NCBI GenBank assembly: GCA_947646095.1
Contig: CANSFI010000015.1
Coordinates: forward strand, 1 to 41,279
Reading direction: 5' to 3'
Source: an uncultured Mycoplasmatota bacterium
GTDB taxonomy: Bacteria; Bacillota_I; Bacilli_A; RF39; UBA660
Length of the DNA: 41,279 nt
Translations under genes and position numbers: made by a program
Part shown: positions 31,180 through 41,279 of the stretch, in pieces
Layout of the letters: every line of letters starts with the position of its first letter
Numbering within the stretch: position 1 is the first letter of the stretch
The notes under the pieces: model-generated
Told to the model about the DNA's origin: nothing
The model's database searches: none
What the model saw: the letters and a program-made list of their open reading frames with translations, nothing else

Positions 31180-32454
31180 ATGAATATAATTGATATAATA
31201 AATAAAAAAGAAGCTAAAGGAGAACTAACTAATGAAGAATTAAAATATGTAGTAGATAATTATCTTAACGGAAATATTGATGATGCTCAGGTAAGTTCTT
31301 TACTTATGGCTATTTGTATTAATGGTATGACTGATAATGAAATATTTGAGTTGACAGACATATTTTTAAATAGTGGTGATAAAATAGATTTAAGTACTAT
31401 TGATGGAATTAAAGTTGACAAACATTCAACTGGTGGCATTGGAGATAAAACAACATTAGTTTTAGTTCCTCTAGTAGCTTCTACTGGTGTAAATGTAGCT
31501 AAAATGAGTGGTAAAAGCTTAGGATTTACTGGAGGTACAATTGATAAACTAGAATCTATTCCAGGATTTAAAACAGATTTAGAACTAGAAGAATTTTTAT
31601 GCCAAGTGAGAAAAATAGGAGCAGCTTTAGTTTCTCAAACTGGTAATTTAGTTCCAGCAGATAAAAAAATTTATAGCCTTAGAGATGTTACAGGTACAGT
31701 CGAATCTTTACCTCTAATAGCAGTATCTATTATGAGTAAAAAACTAGCTAGTGGTGTTGATAAAATAGTTATAGATTTAAAAATAGGTGATGGTGCTTTA
31801 ATTAAAACTATCTCAGAAGCTAAAACATTAGGTCGTATTATGGTAGAAATAGGAAATCATTATGGAAAAGAAGTCGTTTGTGTTGTTACCAATATGAATG
31901 AACCATTAGGACATGCAATAGGTAATAGCTTAGAAGTAATGGAAGCAATAGATACATTAAAAGATAATGGTCCAGATGATTTAAAAAAATTAGTCTTAAC
32001 TTTAGGTTCTTATATGGTTTCAATGGCTAAAAACATATCTTATAATGATGCCCAAAAAGAATTAATTGTTAATTTGAAAAATGGGTTAGCTTATAAAAAA
32101 TTTCTTGAATTAGTTAATATGCAACATGGAAGTATAGAAAATTTAAAAGTTAGTTCTAAAGTATTTTCATTAAAAAGTAAAAAAACAGGTTTTGTTAATG
32201 AAATAAAAGCTCAAAGACTTGGAGAACTTGTTAGAAGTATTGGTGGTGGTAGATATCACAAAGAAGATAATATTAACTACGAAATTGGATTTCTATTAAA
32301 TAAAAAAGTTGGTGATTATGTATTAGAAGATGAAGAACTAATCAAAATTTATTTAGGCGATAAAGATATCAATGTAAATGAAGTCTTAGATTGTTTTAAA
32401 ATTGATATTGAACCAGTAAAAGAAATACCATTAGTTTATGGAGTTATTAAGTAA
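31180..32454 (+). CDS. pdp: pyrimidine-nucleoside phosphorylase
   Basis: VDKHSTGGIGDKTTLVLVPLVASTGVNVAKMSGKSLGFTGGTIDKLESIPG. Confidence 0.94.
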   Translation: MNIIDIINKKEAKGELTNEELKYVVDNYLNGNIDDAQVSSLLMAICINGMTDNEIFELTDIFLNSGDKIDLSTIDGIKVDKHSTGGIGDKTTLVLVPLVASTGVNVAKMSGKSLGFTGGTIDKLESIPGFKTDLELEEFLCQVRKIGAALVSQTGNLVPADKKIYSLRDVTGTVESLPLIAVSIMSKKLASGVDKIVIDLKIGDGALIKTISEAKTLGRIMVEIGNHYGKEVVCVVTNMNEPLGHAIGNSLEVMEAIDTLKDNGPDDLKKLVLTLGSYMVSMAKNISYNDAQKELIVNLKNGLAYKKFLELVNMQHGSIENLKVSSKVFSLKSKKTGFVNEIKAQRLGELVRSIGGGRYHKEDNINYEIGFLLNKKVGDYVLEDEELIKIYLGDKDINVNEVLDCFKIDIEPVKEIPLVYGVIK

Positions 32455-32700
32455 TAAAAGGAATTGATAATTTATTAATAATTATTTTAAACTAAATTAA
32501 AAGTAAAAGAGAATATAACTATATGTTTTAATCAAAAAAAGCTGTATATTTGCTATAATAAACAAAACTAATATTAAAATAATTCTATATAATGTCTTTT
32601 ACTATAATCTTTCTAAATTAATAATAGTATTGATAAAATAAATAAATTATATGATAAAATAGTTATGTGAGACTATTTTTTTTATGAAAGTAGGTGAATT

Positions 32701-34581
32701 ATGGCTGTAACAAAAACTAACTTTATTAATTATAGTAGATGTCCTAGATATGTAGCTTTATCAGATTTAAAAAAAGATAAGCTAGATAGTATAGTTACAT
32801 TAGAAGAATACTTAAAAGAGGAAGAAGAAGAACATATAAAAGAATTATTGTGTAGTATGTATGATGAAGATAACAATGATTTAATTGATGTCAAAAATGA
32901 ACATTTAGAAACCATGCTTCCATATTATAACAAGGTTGAATTATTAGCAGGATTTCTGGCCCCTAAATATTTTAAAGGAACATTTAAATATTCAGCTAAA
33001 ACATTATCACAAGAAAGTTTTGATTTTAAAATAAATGGCATTAGATATTTGTGTTATGTAGACATTTACAACGAAATAGATGATAACTTTAATATAATAG
33101 AAGTAAAAGCCACAACTACTAATAAATATTTAAAAATCGGAAAAACTATTAGGGATGATTTAGGTAATAAAAAAGTAAATTCTATATTTAAAAAAGGGAA
33201 TGATGGTATATATTATTTATTAGAAGACTTAAATATCAATATAAATGATTATATGGAAGAAGATAAGTATTATGGTTACAGACAGAAACTATTTAATAAA
33301 TTAGATCCAGCAGGTCATTATATATATGATTTAGCTATTCAAAGATATATTATAGAAAACGATTTAAAACAAAATAATATGAATAGTAAAATAAATAATA
33401 TTAAATATTATTTAGCTGTTTTAAATGCGGACTATATATTTGATGGAAAATATGAATTTGATGAACCTGTTTATGATACTGATAGATTTGGTAATGATAT
33501 TATTTGTTATTTTGACATGACTAGTATTACTAAAGAATATCTAGATATAATTGAAACATCACGAAAAAAAGTAGAAATGTATATTAGAAATCTAAAGATA
33601 GATAAATATCCTATTGGTGATTTTTGTGAAAATAAGAAGACAACTGTATGTAAATTTAAACAAATATGTTGGGAACATATTCCAAAAAATAATTCTATTT
33701 TTAATTATATTGATTCCCACCATGGTTTTAAAGATGAAAATGGTGTTAAATATGATACTTTTAGTTTAGTAAATAAAGGTATTGTAAAAATGGAAGATAT
33801 GCCTAATAACTATTTAAATAGGAAGAAAAATATTATTCAAAAAGAAAGTTTAATTAATAAAACTTATGTAAATAAACAAAAAATAGTTGATGGAATCAAA
33901 CAAATCACTTATCCTATTTATCATTTAGATTTTGAGACTTTTCCTTGTCCTCTTCCTAGATACAAAGGTGAAAAATGTTATACTCAATCAGTATTTCAAT
34001 TTTCTCTGCATATTGAAAAAGAACCTAATAAATGTGATAAATATAAAGATCATTACGAATTTTTAGCTTATAACCATAATGATTTAAGAGAAGAACTAGT
34101 TAAAAAATTATGTGAATATATTGATACAGAAAGTGGTGGGACTGTCCTAGTTTATAATGATGCATTTGAAAAAACTAGATTAAAAGAATTAGCTGAAATA
34201 TTTCCAAATTATAAAGATAAACTTTTAAAAATAAAAAATATGATTTTTGATTTAATGAATATAACTAAAACCAAAAGTAGTTTATATGAAAATTTAGGAT
34301 ATGATAAAGAGGAAGCTAAAATGTTTAATTATTATCATAAAGATCAAAGTGGCTCATTTTCTATAAAAAAATTTTTACCTTTATTTAGTAATTTAACTTA
34401 TAAAGGAATGGAAATAGGTAATGGAGTAGAAGCCATGATAGCGTATGCAACTTTCCCTAAATTAAATAAAAGAGAATTTAAACATAAATATCAAAAATTA
34501 ATCGAATATTGTAGACAAGATACATGGGCAATGTATGAAGTTTTAAAGGGATTAAAAAAGGAGGTTGATTATCATGATTAA
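32701..34581 (+). CDS. DUF2779-family protein with PD-(D/E)XK-like N-terminus and DEDD-like C-terminus
   Basis: YPIYHLDFETFPCPLPRYKG..Y.QSVFQFSLH; N-terminal GIRYLCYVDIYNEIDDNFNIIEVKATT; cysteines TTVCKFKQIC. Confidence 0.75.
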   Translation: MAVTKTNFINYSRCPRYVALSDLKKDKLDSIVTLEEYLKEEEEEHIKELLCSMYDEDNNDLIDVKNEHLETMLPYYNKVELLAGFLAPKYFKGTFKYSAKTLSQESFDFKINGIRYLCYVDIYNEIDDNFNIIEVKATTTNKYLKIGKTIRDDLGNKKVNSIFKKGNDGIYYLLEDLNININDYMEEDKYYGYRQKLFNKLDPAGHYIYDLAIQRYIIENDLKQNNMNSKINNIKYYLAVLNADYIFDGKYEFDEPVYDTDRFGNDIICYFDMTSITKEYLDIIETSRKKVEMYIRNLKIDKYPIGDFCENKKTTVCKFKQICWEHIPKNNSIFNYIDSHHGFKDENGVKYDTFSLVNKGIVKMEDMPNNYLNRKKNIIQKESLINKTYVNKQKIVDGIKQITYPIYHLDFETFPCPLPRYKGEKCYTQSVFQFSLHIEKEPNKCDKYKDHYEFLAYNHNDLREELVKKLCEYIDTESGGTVLVYNDAFEKTRLKELAEIFPNYKDKLLKIKNMIFDLMNITKTKSSLYENLGYDKEEAKMFNYYHKDQSGSFSIKKFLPLFSNLTYKGMEIGNGVEAMIAYATFPKLNKREFKHKYQKLIEYCRQDTWAMYEVLKGLKKEVDYHD

Positions 34582-35713
34582 TAATATCAATAAAATTATA
34601 GATGAACTTATAAAAAAAGGTTGTAATATAAGTGATAAAAGAGATTATTTATTAAATAATAGTTTAGATATATTAGAAAATGACAATTATGATTCATTTA
34701 TTTACAATTTGGAAAAGAATATTAATAGTTATATAAATAATGAAACAGGTATTAAAAACCTAAGTATTGGTATTAAAATCAATGATATAAAATTAGTATT
34801 TAATAAAGGTAATATTGATTTCGATAATACTGTTTATGATATAGCAAGTATTACTAAATTTTTTACTTTAAAACTTTGCTATGAATTTAATAAATTAGGT
34901 ATTTTAGATTTTAATTCCAATATAAAAGATATAGATTCAAATTTTATTAATTTAGAATCGTATAAAATAATAGATATATTAAAAATGCATGGATTTATTG
35001 AAACAGAAGGCAAATTATCAGAAACAAATAGCAAAGAAGAATTAATAGAACGTTTGAAGACAGTTAAAGTTAAAGATTTAGAGAAAAACTTATATACAGA
35101 TATTGGGTTTATTATACTACCATTTATTTTAGAAAAATTATATGAAATTAAATATGATAAATTTTTAACTTTTAATGAACTATGTAAAAAATATATATTT
35201 GATAAATATGATTTAAAAAATACTGGATTTAATTTAAAAAATAAAATAATTGTTGGTAATGATTATGGTAATTTACCTAGTGATAAAAAGGCTAAATTGT
35301 TAAATGGCATATGTGGAGCAGCTGGAATATTCACTAATGTTTATGATTTACTTCATTTAAGCGATTCTATACTTAATTATACTTTCTTTGATAGAGATTT
35401 TATAAAAGAAATTTTAAATTATCATTTTTTAGATAATTTAAATAGAAAAAGAAGTTATGGTGGTATTTATTTACACAGTAATAATAAAAGTTATGCGCCA
35501 ATTTATTATTCTTCTGAAACAATCGCTCATCAAGGGTATACAGGAAGCACTATATCTTTTGATTTTAAAACCAATATTAGTCAAGTAATATTGGTTGATT
35601 CTCTTAATAAAGATAATAAGAAAAATGAATTATTTTTTGAATTCTTTCATAAGTTACATGATGAAATTAGTTTAGCTAGTTTAGTTATATATATTGTTGA
35701 TGTTATAAAGTAA
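34575..35713 (+). CDS. beta-lactamase-like (class C/serine hydrolase) protein
   Basis: DIASITKFFTLKL (SxxK), LYTDIGFIIL, HQGYTGSTISFD. Confidence 0.82.
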
Positions 35714-35795
35714 ATGTCAAAAAATGTAAAAAACAATCGAATAGCTTGAATTTATAATTAATATATTATATTATCATAATAGGGAGAGTGATAAT

Positions 35796-35996
35796 ATGAT
35801 TCATCCTTCAATTGATAAATTATTAAATAAAATAGGTTCTAAGTATTTACTTGTTAATGTAGTTGCTAGAAGAGCAAAACAAATGCAAGAAACGGAACAT
35901 TATCAAATGAAAGAAAATGAATATAAATCTAAAAAATCGATCGGAAGAGCTTTAGAAGAAGTTGCAAAAGATTTAATTCAAATTAAAGAGCAGTAG
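35796..35996 (+). CDS. rpoZ: DNA-directed RNA polymerase omega subunit
   Basis: MIHPSIDKLLNKIGSKYLLVNVVARRAKQM...KSIGRALEEVAKDLI. Confidence 0.9.
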   Translation: MIHPSIDKLLNKIGSKYLLVNVVARRAKQMQETEHYQMKENEYKSKKSIGRALEEVAKDLIQIKEQ

Positions 35997-36039
35997 TTAT
36001 ATGATTATATAACTTTTTTTAATGAAATAAGGTGAAAAA

Positions 36040-36819
36040 ATGAATACAATATTTAAAAAATATAAAGATAGTAAAATTTATATGGTATCAGGATTAGGTA
36101 CTTTAGGTGTTCCTTATACAATAGATAATATCAATAGTCAAAGTTTTATAGATTTATTAGCCTATAAATTTAAAGAAGAAAAAGTTAATGTAGAATATGT
36201 TAATTTATGCACAATGGCTAGTACTACTTCTTATGAACTAATTAATATTTTAGAAAAAAACTATAGTAAGGGAGCATATTATAAGCAAAATAGACATCTA
36301 AATTCTTTTGTTATTTCAAGTAATAAAAAATATAAACATTCAATAAATCCACTTTTCTTTTATAACTATTATAGAAATATACAAAACCCTGAATTAAAAA
36401 TTACTACTAATTTAATAAATAGTAAAAATCCTATTTTTATATATACATTTGATTATTTAAATATTAATTATATAAAAGATATTAAAAAACTTTTATGTAA
36501 TTTAGAAGATAATATCATAAAAATTATTACAGATATTGATGAATGTTTAAATTATATTATTAATTTAAATAGTGATATAGAAATATATGTACTAGGATTA
36601 TATTCTAATAAAAATAGTAAGATATTAAGTATGATTATTGAATATTTATATAATTATTGTAATGAATTTATAAAATCAATCTGTGAAAGATATCCTAATG
36701 TTCATTATGTAGATATATTTGAATTAAAAAACTTTATAGATTATAATACTCCAACTTTAGAAGGACAAAAGTTTATATCAAAACAAATAATTAAAACTAT
36801 GAATAGTACTATAAAATAG
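36040..36819 (+). CDS. divergent SGNH/GDSL-hydrolase-like protein
   Basis: N-terminal GLGTLGVPYTID block and C-terminal VHYVDIFELKNF...TPTLEGQKFISKQI arrangement. Confidence 0.45.
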   Translation: MNTIFKKYKDSKIYMVSGLGTLGVPYTIDNINSQSFIDLLAYKFKEEKVNVEYVNLCTMASTTSYELINILEKNYSKGAYYKQNRHLNSFVISSNKKYKHSINPLFFYNYYRNIQNPELKITTNLINSKNPIFIYTFDYLNINYIKDIKKLLCNLEDNIIKIITDIDECLNYIINLNSDIEIYVLGLYSNKNSKILSMIIEYLYNYCNEFIKSICERYPNVHYVDIFELKNFIDYNTPTLEGQKFISKQIIKTMNSTIK

Positions 36820-36896
36820 ATATTAATCTATTTTTAATTTTATAAAAAGTTAAAATATTTTTCCATTTACATATATTTTAATATATGGAGGGCTGT

Positions 36897-38078
36897 ATGG
36901 GTATTGATATTATATTCGAAAATTTAATTTCAAATGGTTCAAAATTTAATTTAACAGAATTAAAATTAATTAAAAATGAGTTACAAAAATATATTAATAA
37001 AGATTATTCTTTAAACGATATTTTAAACTCTATTATAGAAGAAATGGAATTAAGAACAGAAGAGTTTTTGCATCATAGTTCTAATTCTATTTCAGGATTA
37101 AGTACTTCCATATATTTATATCCAAATTATAAAATAAATATTATGGGTGGTAGTAAAAGGAGAAATTTTAATGATTTAATTGATTGTGATACACTATTTG
37201 ATATAGCTAGCATTACTAAATTATATACAGGTTTATTATTTAAAAGATTAGAAAAACTAGATTTGATTGATAGAAATACAAAAATAAATGATATAACTGA
37301 TAATTTCAATTTAGATGATTATTCCATAGATGATCTTATAAATATGAGAGGTATTATAAAAACACCTAAAAGATTAGATGAGTGCAAAAGTAGTGAAGAA
37401 GCAATTAATATTTTAAAACAAACATATATAGAGACTAACAATAAAGATGTATATAATTATACAGATATGGGTTTAATTATTTTAACTTATATTTTAGAAG
37501 AAAAGTTAGGTATGGAGTATGATAAAATAATCTATAAATATTTAATAAATCCATTAGGATTAAAAGCTACATATAGTCCATTAAAAAATATAACAGGTAG
37601 TGGAAGATTTGATAATAAACCTAATGATCCTAAAGCTAGAATTTTAAATAAGCCATTAGCGTCAGCTGGTATTTTTACTAATAGTAGTGATTTAATTCTA
37701 TTAAGTAAATATATATTTGAATGTGAAGATATGCAAGAATTTTGTATAAATAAAACAGAAAAAGCTAGAGCTATATTTGGTTCTTATACTCATAGTCCAT
37801 TAGGTTTTTCTAAAACTTATGTACTTGATGAATTTTCTAAATATTCATTTGCTTTTGAAGGGTACACGGGTAGTATAGTACTATTTGATTTAATAAATAA
37901 AATTCACAATAATATTTTAGTAAATTCTGTATATGAAGGAACTACATTAAAGCCAAGTGGCTTTCAAAATGCTATGGCTAATTACCAATATAAAATATCA
38001 CTTGATAGTTTAAAATTATTCATAATTGATAAATACTTTAATAAAGAACAAGAATTTGTAAAAAAAATTAAAGTATAA
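36897..38078 (+). CDS. beta-lactamase-like (class C/serine hydrolase) protein, paralogue of 34575-35713
   Basis: DIASITKLYTGLLF (SxxK), YTDMGLIILTYILEEKLG, FEGYTGSIVLFD. Confidence 0.82.
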   Translation: MGIDIIFENLISNGSKFNLTELKLIKNELQKYINKDYSLNDILNSIIEEMELRTEEFLHHSSNSISGLSTSIYLYPNYKINIMGGSKRRNFNDLIDCDTLFDIASITKLYTGLLFKRLEKLDLIDRNTKINDITDNFNLDDYSIDDLINMRGIIKTPKRLDECKSSEEAINILKQTYIETNNKDVYNYTDMGLIILTYILEEKLGMEYDKIIYKYLINPLGLKATYSPLKNITGSGRFDNKPNDPKARILNKPLASAGIFTNSSDLILLSKYIFECEDMQEFCINKTEKARAIFGSYTHSPLGFSKTYVLDEFSKYSFAFEGYTGSIVLFDLINKIHNNILVNSVYEGTTLKPSGFQNAMANYQYKISLDSLKLFIIDKYFNKEQEFVKKIKV

Positions 38079-38116
38079 ATGTGATATCACATAAAAAATT
38101 TACTAAATAATTTTGA

Positions 38117-38281
38117 AAATACTAAAAGCTATGATATAATGTATACAGATGAGGAATTTTTCATACAATAAAAAAGTGATATACTTTACTTTAGTCTGTT
38201 AGGCGTGTCTCTAATAATTTAGGCTATTACTAGCTTATAATGTGAACAACACCATATCAGTGATGATAGGTGTTATTTTTT
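38117..38281 (+). ncRNA. candidate stand-alone small RNA with own promoter and terminator (transcript ~38147-38281)
   Basis: -35 TTGAAA, 16 bp, TATAAT (38135-38140); internal helix TAGTCT/AGGCTA; terminator AACACC-A-TATCA-GTGA-TGATA-GGTGTT-ATTTTTT; no ORF. Confidence 0.6.
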
Positions 38282-38912
38282 GTCTAAACTTTTTATCAAG
38301 TATATTATTATAAGCACTAAAGCTAATTCTAACATATTTGCCTTTTCAATCCATAAGACATCATCTTGCATTTCTGGAGGAACACCTAACAATAAAGTAT
38401 ATCGCTAAAAATATTATACTAAATATTTAACTTAAAGCAAATATGTTAACTTTTAATTAATCATTTCAAATTCAGTAAGTCAAAATTTATGTAATAATTT
38501 TAATTTTCAAACTAAATTAATATATAATAAAAAGCAGAATAGGAGAATAAAAAGTATGAAAGGATGGGCAAATATTCCATCAGATGATTATACATTAGAA
38601 GATGATAAACCATCAAAATTTGAATAGCAAGTTGGTACAAATAGTGCATGAACCAATAAAAAGAACAAATGAGAGCAAGATTATTGTTTTTAACATATAT
38701 AATAGATTTTGTTGATTGAAAAACAAGAGAAGCCATGTTAATGATGTTGACTATAGTGGTCTCCACCCAGTTATAAAAGTAAAAAAACTATTTAATTTCT
38801 AGATTTTTTTCTTTTAATATAATAGGATGTTATACAAAAATAAAAAAACGTTGTATATCAAACAAATGTATGATATACTTATATTTAGAAAAATGTTTAA
38901 TATGGTGATAAA

Positions 38913-39689
38913 ATGAAAATAGAAAAAATAAAAAAACTTAATAGTGGTAAATATAAAATAGAATTAGAAGATAGTAGTAAAATAGTTACATACGATGATG
39001 TAATATTAAAACATAATTTACTTTTTAATAGGGAATTAGATGGTACTAAATTAAATGAACTAAATATTGATACTAAATATTATGATATCTACAGTAAGTG
39101 TCTTAAATATATTGGTAGAAGACTTAGAAGTGAATATGAAATGCTAAACTATTTAGATAAATTTGAATTAGATAATGAAACTAAAAATAATATTATATTA
39201 GATTTAAAAAAAATAAATTTAATTAATGATTTAAATTTTACTAAAGCCTATATTTCAGATAGGATATATTTAAGCAATGATGGATTAAATAAAATCAGAA
39301 AAGATTTAAGTAACCATAAAATAGATATTAATGTTATAGAAGAAGAAATATCTAAAATAGATGAAAATATTATAAAAGAAAAGTTATCTAAAATTATATC
39401 TAAAAAAATAAAAAATAATCATAAAGATTCTAATTATATTATGAGAAAGAAAATATACAATGATATGATTAATTTAGGTTATAGTAGTGAAATGATTAAT
39501 GAATGTTATAATTCATTAGAAACTAATGATAATGATAATTTAAATAAAGAATTTGATAAATGGTATCGTAAATTATCTTTAAAAGAAACAGGGGATAATT
39601 TATATTTAAAAATAAAACAAAAATTATATCAAAAGGGTTATAATTTATCAGATATAGATAAATTAATACAAGTAAAAAGAGATTTATAA
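38913..39689 (+). CDS. recX: RecX-family regulatory protein
   Basis: CLKYIGRRLRSEYEMLNYLDKFE..ILDLKKINLINDLNFTKAYISDRI. Confidence 0.85.
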   Translation: MKIEKIKKLNSGKYKIELEDSSKIVTYDDVILKHNLLFNRELDGTKLNELNIDTKYYDIYSKCLKYIGRRLRSEYEMLNYLDKFELDNETKNNIILDLKKINLINDLNFTKAYISDRIYLSNDGLNKIRKDLSNHKIDINVIEEEISKIDENIIKEKLSKIISKKIKNNHKDSNYIMRKKIYNDMINLGYSSEMINECYNSLETNDNDNLNKEFDKWYRKLSLKETGDNLYLKIKQKLYQKGYNLSDIDKLIQVKRDL

Positions 39690-39802
39690 TTAATTTTTAA
39701 AAGAGTGTAAAAGCTCTTTTTTTAAGTTTTATAATAATATTTTTCATGAAAAAAACTATAAAGTATTTTAGAATTTACTTTATAGATTTATGTTTAAATA
39801 TA

Positions 39803-40777
39803 TTATTTATTTGCTTTAATAGTTTTATTATATTCAGATAAAATATCACTATCAATAATATCTAAATTATATTTTTTACGAACATTAACCCAAGCTTCAG
39901 TTATAGCGTTTTGATCTTCAGAAGTTTTTTCAGTAGTTAATGCAGTTAAGATTTCATCTTTAACATCTTCTTTTTTAGGTTTTTCATCTTGTTTAACTCT
40001 TAAAATAACAAAGTATCCATAACTAGATTTTACAGGTGTAGTAGTATATTCGCCATCTTTTAAATTAACAGATGCATTCCAGAATTCTTCTACAACATCA
40101 TTTTTTTGAAAACCAGAATATAACCCACCATCTTTAGCAGTAGTACTATCATCAGAATGTTCTTTAGCTAAATCTTCAAATTTTTCACCTTTTTTAAGTT
40201 TTTTAATGATATCTTTAGCTTCATCTAAAGCTTGATCTTCAGCTTCAGTTTTCTCTTCAGCAGTCATATCATCTTTAACATCAGGTTTGATTAAAATATA
40301 ACGAACTGTCATTTCACCATAAATATTGTTTTTATAATATTCCTCTATTTCTTTATCAGAGAAAGTAGTCTTAATATAATCTTCAGCTACTTTATTTTTT
40401 TTGAAATCTAAAGCAATAACTTTTTTGAATTCATCTAAATTTTTATATCCAGCATTAGTTAAAGCGGTATCAAAATCTTCTTCATATGATTCATATTGAG
40501 CTTTTAAAGTAGCAATTTGACTATCAGCATACTTTAATGCTTCTTCATCATCTTTTATTTCTTTACTTACGATAAATTCATCAATAAGATTTACTAAAAC
40601 ATTAGTACCACCTTGTTTTTTTAATTCAGCATATAAATCATCTGCAGTAAAATCTTTGCCATCTAGTTTCGCAACAACTTCCTTACCATCTTTTAATTTT
40701 GGTATAGTTTTATTACCACATCCAGTAAGAACTAATCCAATACATAATATAGGTAATAATAATTTTAATTTTTTCAC
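39803..40777 (-). CDS. prsA: foldase lipoprotein PrsA (parvulin PPIase)
   Basis: Lipobox VLTGCGN; parvulin core VRYILIKPDVKDDM..AEDQALDEAKDIIKKLKKGEKFEDLAKEHSDDSTTAKDGGLYSGF. Confidence 0.93.
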   Translation of the reverse strand: MKKLKLLLPILCIGLVLTGCGNKTIPKLKDGKEVVAKLDGKDFTADDLYAELKKQGGTNVLVNLIDEFIVSKEIKDDEEALKYADSQIATLKAQYESYEEDFDTALTNAGYKNLDEFKKVIALDFKKNKVAEDYIKTTFSDKEIEEYYKNNIYGEMTVRYILIKPDVKDDMTAEEKTEAEDQALDEAKDIIKKLKKGEKFEDLAKEHSDDSTTAKDGGLYSGFQKNDVVEEFWNASVNLKDGEYTTTPVKSSYGYFVILRVKQDEKPKKEDVKDEILTALTTEKTSEDQNAITEAWVNVRKKYNLDIIDSDILSEYNKTIKANK

Positions 40778-40938
40778 TTTCTGTATTCTCCTTCCAATTT
40801 AAGTATAATGGTTGCATCATACAAACAATATAATATCAAAAATAAAAAAAAATTACAATATATTTGTGCGTATGTAATCACAAAATATGATTAATACCAT
40901 ACAATAATGTGAAAAGATAAAAAAAGGAGGAATGTTAT

Positions 40939-41022
40939 ATGTGTAATACTGGTATATCTAGTGCTGCAATCGTTTTAGTATTATTTATTCTTTTAATAAT
41001 TATACTAGGGGCTTATATTTAA
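40939..41022 (+). CDS. 27-aa YjcZ-like small membrane protein MCNTGISSAAIVLVLFILLIIILGAYI (not in ORF track)
   Basis: AAGGAGG RBS; IVLVLFILLIIILGAYI matches the YjcZ-family sporulation protein pattern. Confidence 0.75.
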   Translation: MCNTGISSAAIVLVLFILLIIILGAYI

Positions 41023-41043
41023 GTCTAGAACGGAGGTATAAAA

Positions 41044-41184
41044 ATGGCTTGTCAAAATTCAAAATGTGGTTCAAATCAAGTACCAGAATGTTGCCAAAAT
41101 TCAGGTAGTAATAGCTTTAATTTTATTATAATAATTGTATTATATATTTTACTTGCTATTATCATTGGATCATGTATTTGGTAA
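41044..41184 (+). CDS. 46-aa Cys-rich YjcZ-like small membrane protein MACQNSKCGSNQVPECCQNSGSNSFNFIIIIVLYILLAIIIGSCIW (not in ORF track)
   Basis: CGGAGG RBS, hydrophobic C-terminal helix, tandem with the previous micro-ORF. Confidence 0.65.
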   Translation: MACQNSKCGSNQVPECCQNSGSNSFNFIIIIVLYILLAIIIGSCIW

Positions 41185-41279
41185 AAAGAGATTATTCTCT
41201 TTTTTTTATTTATAAGGAAAGTGTGTTAGAAAGCGTAACAAAAAAACATTCACTAATAGTGAATATCAATACATTGAAA

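Noticed and set aside
38512-38766. 84-aa minus strand ORF
   Set aside because: Hydrophobic shadow of degenerate sequence; the + strand fragments look more protein-like.

Overview
Low-GC, probably Firmicutes/Bacilli (SpoVS and YjcZ-like genes present) chromosomal window; it reads consistently with TGA as a stop. Positions 1-~11.45 kb are an integrative mobilizable element or composite of elements: two large serine recombinases (786-2576, 9004-~10929), a MobV/Pre-type relaxase (7501-8883) with an oriT-like structured region (~8935-8990), and cargo that looks like defence genes. The cargo is a divergent pair of operons: a PD-(D/E)XK nuclease-like protein plus a small partner (3261-5218, - strand), and an unknown protein, a HEPN-like protein with an RN-x3-H motif and an APH-fold phosphotransferase (5330-7484, + strand). 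The element abuts a tRNA-Cys/tRNA-Gly(GCC) operon. The rest is mostly chromosomal housekeeping (ZIP transporter, DinB, Tex, ABC transporter, dCMP deaminase, SufU/SufB, SSB, pyrimidine nucleoside phosphorylase, RpoZ, RecX, PrsA). It is interrupted by an IbrA/GNAT/IbrB-like operon (22011-24277) and by a decayed island at a second tRNA-Gly(TCC), holding an integrase remnant and a broken IS110-family transposase. Also notable are a candidate stand-alone ncRNA (~38147-38281), YjcZ-like micro-ORFs absent from the ORF track, an 851-aa unknown protein overlapping a cold-shock-like small protein, and paralogous serine hydrolases flanking rpoZ and an SGNH-like gene. All assignments come from reading motifs by eye; no database search was run.
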